Shown here one piece after another: positions 1-4,593 of a stretch of 6,352 nucleotides of DNA. Made by a program: the position numbers and the translations under genes. Numbering within the stretch: the stretch's first letter is position 1; each line of letters opens with the position of its first letter. The notes under the pieces are model-generated. The model did not search any database. It was given only the letters and a program-made list of their open reading frames with translations, and was not told the origin of the DNA. This DNA comes from T3Sed10-241 sp036796255 (GTDB lineage Bacteria > Bacteroidota > Bacteroidia > Flavobacteriales_D > Cryomorphaceae). The stretch lies in assembly GCA_036796255.1 (NCBI GenBank), contig DAIRDH010000122.1:1-6352 (forward strand). The letters run 5' to 3'.

Positions 1-372
1 GTCGCCATGCTCAACAACCCCGATTGTGCGGACACGGCCAGCGTGATTATTCTCGTAGAGCCCGGTATTCAATTGATCGTTCCAAACATCTTTACCCCCA
101 ACGGCGATGGGAGAAATGACAGGCTGGTGGCACAGGTACTCGGCGCCAGGCGCATCAGCTGGACGGTGTACAACCGCTGGGGTAATGCCCTGCACAGCGG
201 CGAGGCCAGCGCTGTGCCACAAGAAGCTTCAGAAATTGAGCTCTGGGATGGCAGCACATCTGCCGGCGCTGCCAGCGATGGAAGCTATATCCTGAACATT
301 ACCGCTGAGGGTATAGGCGGCAGGGTGGAGCAAATGCAGGTTACGGTGCAAGTGGCGGGGTCGAGGAGGTAG
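1..372 (+). CDS. C-terminal end of a large secreted protein with a type B T9SS (CHU_C / gliding-motility) sorting domain; 5' end outside window
   Basis: The reading frame is open from base 1 to the TAG at 370-372, so 123 C-terminal residues are visible and the true start lies upstream; the ATG at 7 is internal. Visible residues 27-40 read VPNIFTPNGDGRND, the hallmark opening of the Bacteroidota CHU_C / gliding-motility C-terminal domain. It is followed by the other family landmarks: VYNRWGN, a LWDG motif, and an SDGSYILNI strand. The preceding residues (PDCADTASVIILV) look like the last strand of an Ig/PKD-like repeat, so the missing part is probably a repeat-rich adhesin or similar protein. 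By family knowledge the domain directs export through the type IX secretion system and cell-surface attachment or release. The function of the missing N-terminal part cannot be inferred. The gene is convergent with the thiolase gene. No convincing terminator is visible for it in 373-476. Confidence 0.93.
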   Translation, partial: VAMLNNPDCADTASVIILVEPGIQLIVPNIFTPNGDGRNDRLVAQVLGARRISWTVYNRWGNALHSGEASAVPQEASEIELWDGSTSAGAASDGSYILNITAEGIGGRVEQMQVTVQVAGSRR

Positions 373-476
373 GGCCCTGTCAAAGTTAAACAAGAGGCTT
401 GAAGGTTTTGTGTTTCGAATCGTTTCACTGCTTATAGGGTTTTGCGGTTGCGAAGATTTTGGCAATCATGCATGAC

Positions 477-503
477 AAAAAAAAGGGAGACCAAAGCCTC
501 CCT
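477..503 (-). terminator. Rho-independent terminator of the thiolase gene
   Basis: Read on the minus strand, AGGGAGGC pairs with GTCTCCCT around a TTTG loop (plus positions 484-503) to give an 8-bp stem with one G-U wobble, followed directly by eight T residues (plus A477-A484; the last also pairs as the stem's closing base). It lies about 40 bp after the thiolase stop. The wobble pair forms only in the minus-strand RNA (it is an A-C mismatch on the plus strand) and the plus side has no adjacent T-run, so it should act for the thiolase transcript and not for the incoming plus-strand gene. Confidence 0.88.
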
Positions 504-544
504 GTCCTGCATTGCTGCATTTGTTTTATTTGCTAAAATTTATT

Positions 545-1723
545 TCAAGCCCGCTCGAGCACCAGTGCTGAAGCACCGCCACCTCCATTGCAGATGCCGG
601 CACAGCCGCGCTTTGCATTGTGGTTGTGCAAGGTATGAATGAGCGTCACCAGGATGCGCGCTCCGCTGGCTCCCAGCGGGTGGCCAAGGGCTACAGCGCC
701 GCCGTTTACATCTACCTTGGCCGGGTCGAGACCTAGTTTCTTGATGTTGGCGAGTCCTACCACGGCAAATGCTTCATTGAGTTCCCAAAAGTCGATGTCC
801 TTCACTTCGAGATTGGCTTTCTTTAAGGCCTTTGGAATGGCTTTGGAAGGGGCGGTGGTAAACCACTCTGGTGCCTGGGCTGCATCGGCGTAAGCCAGTA
901 TTTTTGCGATGGGTTTCAGGCCAAGTGCTTCGGCTTTCTCTTTGCTCATCACCACGAGGGCAGCTGCGCCGTCGTTGAGGGTGGAGGCATTGGCAGCGGT
1001 TACGGTACCCTCTTTCGAGAAAACTGGTCGAAGGGAAGATACTTTTTCAAAAATGATGTTTTTGAACTCTTCATCTTCGCTGATCACAAGCGGGTCACCT
1101 TTGCGCTGGGGTACGGATACTGGCACGACTTCGTTCTTGAACTTACCGCTTTCCCATGCGATTGCCGCTTTTTTGTAAGATTCTACCGCAAATGCATCCT
1201 GCTCTTCGCGGCTGATGTTGTACTCGCGGGCGCAGAGGTCTCCGCAATTGCCCATATGCTGTTGATTGTAAGCGTCGGTGAGGCCGTCGTATACCATGCC
1301 GTCAAGGAGGGTCATGTTGCCCAGTTTGGTGCCGAGTCTCGAACCGGGCAGGTAATGGGGCACGCGGCTCATGCTTTCCATGCCGCCAGCTACGATTACT
1401 TCGGCGTCGCCGGCAGCAATGGCTTGCGCGGCCATCATCACGGCTTTCATTCCCGAAGCGCACACTTTATTTACGGTAGTGCAGGGCACACTTTCCGAAA
1501 GGCCAGCATGCATGGCCGCCTGGCGCGCAGGAGCCTGACCCAGGCCTGCCTGGAGCACACAGCCCATGTATACTTCATCAATTTGATCTTTGTCGATGCC
1601 GGCTTTTTCGATGGCGCCTTTGATTGCGGCTGCTCCCAGTTGGGTGGCGCTTATGCTGGACAAGCTCCCGTTGAAACTTCCTATCGGAGTGCGTACCGCC
1701 GAGACGATGACTACTTCTTTCAT
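545..1723 (-). CDS. atoB: Acetyl-CoA C-acetyltransferase (thiolase II)
   Basis: A 392-residue cytosolic thiolase of normal family length. It condenses two acetyl-CoA to acetoacetyl-CoA, or does the reverse thiolytic step (EC 2.3.1.9), and so feeds ketone-body, polyhydroxybutyrate, mevalonate or short-chain fatty-acid routes. All catalytic landmarks are present: nucleophile Cys88 in NKVCASGMKA, Asn316 in NEAFAVV (oxyanion hole), His348 in GHPLGASG, and acid/base Cys378 in CNGGGGASA. The NKVCASGMKA form, together with GGMESMS, points to the AtoB/PhaA/ACAT1 group and away from FadA-type long-chain thiolases. The start is set at MKEVVIVSAVRTPIG, where family members begin. An 18-residue upstream extension in the same frame is not conserved and overlaps the leader. 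A -7 promoter box lies about 42 bp upstream and an intrinsic terminator downstream, so it is probably transcribed alone. No partner genes such as hydroxybutyryl-CoA dehydrogenase or CoA transferase are adjacent, so its pathway is not fixed by context; the symbol reflects the closest well-known family. Confidence 0.96.
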   Translation of the reverse strand: MKEVVIVSAVRTPIGSFNGSLSSISATQLGAAAIKGAIEKAGIDKDQIDEVYMGCVLQAGLGQAPARQAAMHAGLSESVPCTTVNKVCASGMKAVMMAAQAIAAGDAEVIVAGGMESMSRVPHYLPGSRLGTKLGNMTLLDGMVYDGLTDAYNQQHMGNCGDLCAREYNISREEQDAFAVESYKKAAIAWESGKFKNEVVPVSVPQRKGDPLVISEDEEFKNIIFEKVSSLRPVFSKEGTVTAANASTLNDGAAALVVMSKEKAEALGLKPIAKILAYADAAQAPEWFTTAPSKAIPKALKKANLEVKDIDFWELNEAFAVVGLANIKKLGLDPAKVDVNGGAVALGHPLGASGARILVTLIHTLHNHNAKRGCAGICNGGGGASALVLERA

Positions 1724-1764
1724 AATGTCAATGGATTGAATAAGGTGGTTGAACAATTTTGCCG

Positions 1765-1772
1765 CAAAGGTA
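1765..1772 (-). promoter_or_regulatory. Bacteroidota-type -7 box for the thiolase gene
   Basis: The minus strand reads TACCTTTG followed by CG, a full match to the TAnnTTTG element used by the Bacteroidota primary sigma factor. Transcription would begin near 1761 and give a leader of roughly 38 nt before the ATG at 1723. I found no good TTTG/TTG -33 element at the usual 17-23 nt distance, so this rests on the -7 box alone. Confidence 0.55.
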
Positions 1773-1810
1773 ATCAAAGCAAAAGGTTCATCTTAGCACG
1801 CTGCCGCTCA

Positions 1811-1889
1811 CCTCTGGCCTGCCCGTACGCGGAGCGGGGGCGTGTGGCACTTACTTCCATCCCTCCGGGAGGCAGGCGGCCTCTGGCCT
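1811..1889. repeat. GC-rich, structured intergenic element bounded by a 10-bp direct repeat
   Basis: The 10-mer CCTCTGGCCT occurs at 1811-1820 and again at 1880-1889. Just inside are inverted arms GCCTGCC (1817-1823) and GGCAGGC (1871-1877). The enclosed stretch has smaller foldable parts: GCCC at 1821-1824 with GGGC at 1838-1841, and CCTC/GAGG around 1862-1872. The block is markedly richer in G and C than the AT-rich flanks at 1723-1800 and 1890-1990, and it holds no plausible gene. It has the look of an interspersed intergenic repeat (REP- or MITE-like), but only one copy is in the window, so repetition elsewhere is inferred. Confidence 0.45.
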
Positions 1890-1992
1890 TTTTAAAAATA
1901 GATGGGCCTGAAAACGAGTATAGACATACTTGAAATTGTCATCATTTTATATCACTTTTTGAAATAGAAATCAAAATAGAACCTGCCTACCA

Positions 1993-2487
1993 TTAGCGCG
2001 GCAGCACAAAAAAGTCTTCACTTCCGCCTAAATCCAAGCTGTCGCCATTGAGGAAAAAGCTCTGCTGCAAGTTGTTGTAATTGCACTCTCCATCGTACTC
2101 GCCACGAAGGGTGATGTTGGTGATTTCCGCAAAATAGGCTGCAGTAAATCCCTCGATGATATAATTGTAAATCACGAAATATGGCGCGCTCGCATTGCGA
2201 AAAGGAAAAAAGTCGTTGATGATAAACCTTCCCGGTCCCTCCTCCAGCAGGTTTCCGTTCACAAAAACAGTATCGCCTATCAGGGGATCACTGAATGGCA
2301 CGTAGCGCACAAACATGAGGTCGGCAAGCTCTTCACTTGTAAATGCGTCTTCACCCTCGATGGGCAACTGGAACTTAAGGCCGTTGATCCTGTCGATATC
2401 CGGCTCATCACAAGTTTCTTTGCAAGCAACTGATATGAGCAAAAGACCCACAAATAAGACCGTAAATGAAAAAATTGGTTGAAGCAT
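1993..2487 (-). CDS. Small predicted lipoprotein, family unknown
   Basis: A 164-residue protein with a type II signal peptide: a hydrophobic stretch FSFTVLFVGLLLISV leads to Cys22 in SVAC, the predicted lipidation site. The residues after the cysteine (CKETCDEPD) are charged and mostly acidic, which resembles the export signal that carries Bacteroidota lipoproteins to the outer face of the outer membrane. The mature part (about 143 residues) is rich in aromatic residues and beta-strand-like segments (for example RFIINDFFPF and YFVIYNYIIEGF) and has two further cysteines, at position 26 and in a GECNYNN segment. I do not recognise a family. The ATG at 2487 was chosen over an in-frame TTG at 2517: it puts the signal peptide at the N-terminus, and a -7 promoter box lies between the two candidates. 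It is divergent from the lipoprotein gene starting at 2556. No clear terminator follows the stop. Confidence 0.82.
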   Translation of the reverse strand: MLQPIFSFTVLFVGLLLISVACKETCDEPDIDRINGLKFQLPIEGEDAFTSEELADLMFVRYVPFSDPLIGDTVFVNGNLLEEGPGRFIINDFFPFRNASAPYFVIYNYIIEGFTAAYFAEITNITLRGEYDGECNYNNLQQSFFLNGDSLDLGGSEDFFVLPR

Positions 2488-2504
2488 GCGTAATATTGGG
2501 TCGT

Positions 2505-2538
2505 CAAATTTAGACAATTGAACGGCCTGAACGGCACA
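2505..2538 (-). promoter_or_regulatory. Promoter of the small lipoprotein gene (divergent pair, leftward)
   Basis: The minus strand has TAAATTTG at 2512-2505, a full match to TAnnTTTG, with a weak -33 candidate TGTG (plus 2535-2538) 22 nt upstream. Transcription would start near 2501 and give a leader of about 14 nt to the ATG at 2487. This placement rules out the upstream TTG at 2517 as the start codon, since that codon would lie upstream of the transcript start. Confidence 0.6.
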
Positions 2539-2551
2539 TTTAGTATTTTTG
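2518..2551 (+). promoter_or_regulatory. Promoter of the DUF6340-like lipoprotein gene (divergent pair, rightward)
   Basis: TTG at 2518-2520 and TATTTTTG at 2544-2551 are spaced 23 nt apart, within the range reported for Bacteroidota -33/-7 promoters. The -7 box ends only 4 nt before the ATG at 2556. With the usual few bases between box and start site, transcription would begin at or next to the start codon. The mRNA would then be leaderless or nearly so, which agrees with the absence of any ribosome-binding sequence. Confidence 0.62.
2519..2535 (+). repeat. Tandem 8-bp repeat in the divergent promoter region
   Basis: TGAACGGC occurs twice, at 2519-2526 and 2528-2535, with one base between, so the period is 9 bp. 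It fills the space between the two divergent -7 boxes and overlaps the rightward -33 element, a suitable place for a regulator acting on both genes. Two copies of an 8-mer may also be chance, and no regulator gene is nearby. Confidence 0.4.
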
Positions 2552-2555
2552 CGCT

Positions 2556-3605
2556 ATGATCTTGAAAAGACTATTGCTATTGATTCTTGTGTCTGCATTG
2601 TTTTCTGCCTGCGGTACATCCCTTTACTATTCTGAATTTATCTATCCTTCCAAGGTTTTTGTGCCTGCTGATTTGCACAAGGTTGGCTTGGTAAACCACA
2701 GTGCATCTCCTGCTACAAAAGCGCCTGTATACAATGCGGGTGAACTGGTAGATAATGCCGCAGGATTGCCTTTGCGCACAGCCAATAAGGTGCTCGATGC
2801 CATCGAAGCTGAAAATGAGGCCATGGGCCGATACAATATTGTGCGCCTCGATTGGGACAATGAGTCACGTCCGGGTGCACTAAAAAAAGGCAGTGAAATT
2901 ACACTTGCCCAAGCGGATAGCATCTGCTTGTGGGACCTTGTTGATGGCTTGATCATTGCCGAAGGGGTTGACATGAAGCTCGATGCCAGTGGCACACAAC
3001 AGCCGGTTGAGGTGTATGACAATGCAGGCAACCGCATGCGTGTCACAGAATTTGCGGTGACCACCAAGCTGCAGCTCACCATGCGCTGGCGCATGTACGA
3101 CTATGTGCGCAAGGCATTTATTGATGAATATGAAGAGACCTACAATTACGTGGTAGATAGCGTCACTTACGACGCCAAAGTGGCCAGCAAATTGAAACCT
3201 CAGGATATGAATATGTCCGGAATTGCCTACGCGGCAGCAGTAGATTACTACGCGCGTATAGCACCATACTGGATGGAAGATTACCGCGCATATTACCAAA
3301 CCGGCAACTCGGAGATGTACCGCATTGCCACGGATTTGGAATACGATGGCGACTGGGAAAAGGCCGGATTGGCATGGAAGGAGTTGATAGACAATCCCAA
3401 TGAGAAGGTTGCCCACAGGGCTTTGTACAATTTGGCGGTAACCAATGAAATGCTTGGTATGCCAGTGGATGCAAAAATATGGCTCGAACAGGCAGAGGCC
3501 ATTAAGTCGACTTCGCAAACCAGGCAGTACATGGAAAAGCTCGAAAAGCAAATTATCATTTACGACCTTGTAAGGCGTCAATTGGGCCTGCCCAGCGAAG
3601 ATTGA
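2556..3605 (+). CDS. TPR-containing outer-membrane lipoprotein, DUF6340-like
   Basis: A 349-residue predicted lipoprotein. Residues 1-18 (MILKRLLLLILVSALFSA) form a type II signal peptide and Cys19 (SACGTS) is the lipidation site; no acidic residues follow, so a periplasm-facing anchor is more likely than surface display. Residues about 30-230 form a mixed alpha/beta region opening with a PADLHKVGLVNHS segment, which resembles the Bacteroidota DUF6340 family (assigned from memory). Residues about 254-335 (DLEYDGDWEKAGLAWKELI, then ALYNLAVTNEMLGMPVDAKIWLEQA) are two helical hairpins of TPR type, suggesting a protein-binding role. The function of the family is not known to me. The ATG is the only sensible start: it gives a proper signal peptide and sits directly behind a -7 promoter box. 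The 60-residue membrane protein gene follows after 19 bp and is probably co-transcribed. Confidence 0.88.
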   Translation: MILKRLLLLILVSALFSACGTSLYYSEFIYPSKVFVPADLHKVGLVNHSASPATKAPVYNAGELVDNAAGLPLRTANKVLDAIEAENEAMGRYNIVRLDWDNESRPGALKKGSEITLAQADSICLWDLVDGLIIAEGVDMKLDASGTQQPVEVYDNAGNRMRVTEFAVTTKLQLTMRWRMYDYVRKAFIDEYEETYNYVVDSVTYDAKVASKLKPQDMNMSGIAYAAAVDYYARIAPYWMEDYRAYYQTGNSEMYRIATDLEYDGDWEKAGLAWKELIDNPNEKVAHRALYNLAVTNEMLGMPVDAKIWLEQAEAIKSTSQTRQYMEKLEKQIIIYDLVRRQLGLPSED

Positions 3606-3624
3606 GTTTTAACCTTATTTGAAT

Positions 3625-3807
3625 ATGGCGCAATTATTAAGCATCATCGCCCTGGCGGCAGCAGTATGGGTCATATATGATGTATGGACCAACAACCGAA
3701 GGTTTAGCGATACGGAAAAGTTGATTTGGACCATTGCAGCCATATTCCTCAGTATACTGACTGCACTCATATATTTTCTTACCCAAAAGCGAAGCAGGCG
3801 CAATTAG
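3625..3807 (+). CDS. Small two-helix membrane protein resembling the PLDc_N (cardiolipin synthase N-terminal) domain
   Basis: A 60-residue inner-membrane protein with two hydrophobic helices, roughly residues 3-20 (LLSIIALAAAVWVIYDV) and 34-53 (KLIWTIAAIFLSILTALIYF), joined by a polar loop with RRFSDTEK and ending in a basic tail (KRSRRN). The layout of a helix ending in a V/D turn, then an acidic/basic loop with EKLIWT, then a second helix ending IYF, matches the short PLDc_N-type proteins common in Bacteroidota. These share the N-terminal membrane part of cardiolipin synthases but have no catalytic domain, and their role is unknown. The ATG at 3625 is preferred; a TTG at 3619 would add only two residues. 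It lies 19 bp after the DUF6340-like gene on the same strand, without an intervening terminator, so co-transcription is likely. Confidence 0.78.
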   Translation: MAQLLSIIALAAAVWVIYDVWTNNRRFSDTEKLIWTIAAIFLSILTALIYFLTQKRSRRN

Positions 3808-3839
3808 ATAGCCCGCGCCCGATCTGGGTTGAACTGTTC

Positions 3840-3869
3840 TTTGGAGTTGAGCCTTTTGTGCTAACTTTA
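3840..3869 (+). promoter_or_regulatory. Probable promoter of the PD40-like lipoprotein gene
   Basis: TTTG at 3840-3843 and TAACTTTA at 3862-3869 are separated by 18 nt. The -33 element and spacing fit the Bacteroidota consensus, and the -7 box matches TAnnTTTG except for the last base. Transcription would start near 3873, about 15 nt before the ATG at 3888. This implies a transcript separate from the upstream membrane-protein gene, which ends at 3807. Confidence 0.5.
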
Positions 3870-3887
3870 GGCATTGATTGCATTGCC

Positions 3888-4592
3888 ATGAAAATTCGCC
3901 TTCCCTTATTGCTTCTCCTACTGCTCGGTATCGCAAGCGCCTGCAAAGATGACGACGATGCTGCTGAGCCTGCGCTAAGGCTTGCTTCCCTTGTTTATTC
4001 TAGTGATACAGAGGTAAGCAAAGCGGTGATGACCGAAATTCCCGGTGGAAGTGCAGAAAACGTGAGCCTGCTATGGACTGCCGAAGGCGAGGTAATTGTA
4101 AGGGCACTGAGTATCTCACCCGATGCCAGGCAAGTTGTATTTTCCACTTTTGACAACGCCTCAGAAAATGCCCGCAACTGGAGCGGAGTACTTTACTTTC
4201 TCAACTTTGATTCAGGTGAGGTAAACCGGATGCTGGATAAACCAGCACTCACTGCCTTGCTGAGTTTCCCAAGTCCTGATGCGGCGATGGAAATTGTAGG
4301 TCTGGGTTGGCAAAATGACACTACCCTGATTGCGCACCTCCGGCCCCGCACTGATTTCCTGCCATTTGGCTCGGCCAACATCTCCATGCTGTATTCCACC
4401 ACTGACGGAGAGTTGCTCGAACTGGCAACATCCAGCTCATCTGCCCCATTCTCTATTCCTTTTCCTCCGCTTCCGCAAAAAACGCTATACAGCACCACAC
4501 TCGAGGGCGGAAATGTCATTGTAGATGGACAGCCCGTTTCTGGAATATCCGGTATTTCTTACTTCGATATCAGCTTCAACCTGGCAGAATAG
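3888..4592 (+). CDS. Predicted surface-exposed lipoprotein with a TolB/PD40-like propeller repeat
   Basis: A 234-residue protein. Residues 1-18 are a leucine-rich signal peptide (MKIRLPLLLLLLLGIASA) and Cys19 is the lipidation site. Lys20 and four aspartates (CKDDDD) follow at once, matching the acidic lipoprotein export signals that place Bacteroidota lipoproteins on the cell surface. Residues 73-105 (ALSISPDARQVVFST, then GVLYFLNFDSGEV) match the PD40/TolB beta-propeller repeat: an S-P-D turn followed by a strand, a loop and a second strand. A weaker second unit may lie at about 125-175. There is room for only part of a propeller, so it is either a small beta-sandwich-like domain or a reduced propeller. 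The frame stays open upstream to 3726, but the ATG at 3888 is the start that gives a signal peptide and lies behind a promoter. The stop is one base from the stop of the convergent deiminase gene. Its precise function is not known. Confidence 0.85.
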   Translation: MKIRLPLLLLLLLGIASACKDDDDAAEPALRLASLVYSSDTEVSKAVMTEIPGGSAENVSLLWTAEGEVIVRALSISPDARQVVFSTFDNASENARNWSGVLYFLNFDSGEVNRMLDKPALTALLSFPSPDAAMEIVGLGWQNDTTLIAHLRPRTDFLPFGSANISMLYSTTDGELLELATSSSSAPFSIPFPPLPQKTLYSTTLEGGNVIVDGQPVSGISGISYFDISFNLAE

Positions 4593-4593
4593 C

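Noticed and set aside
393..420. CAAG-AGG-CTTG hairpin as terminator of the CHU_C gene
   Set aside because: A 4-bp stem with a 3-nt loop and an interrupted T-rich tail is too weak to call.
466..475. Perfect 10-bp palindrome TCATGCATGA next to the thiolase terminator
   Set aside because: It is short, single, and not associated with any promoter; likely chance.
1724..1777. 18-residue N-terminal extension of the thiolase
   Set aside because: Thiolases begin at the MKEVVIVSAVRTP segment, and the extension covers the region between the promoter box and the start codon.
1878..1893. Plus-strand terminator: GGCC-TCT-GGCC followed by TTTTT
   Set aside because: The stem is only 4 bp and no plus-strand gene lies upstream for it to end; it is better seen as part of the GC-rich intergenic element.
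1256..1933. 225-codon plus-strand open frame
   Set aside because: It lies almost wholly antisense to the thiolase gene, whose catalytic motifs are intact; the translated product has no family features and runs on through the GC-rich intergenic block.
2488..2517. TTG start giving a 10-residue longer small lipoprotein
   Set aside because: The -7 promoter box lies downstream of this TTG, and the extension would put charged residues before the signal peptide.
2880..3581. 233-codon minus-strand open frame
   Set aside because: It is antisense to the TPR lipoprotein gene, has no promoter box or coherent domain pattern, and is explained as a shadow frame.
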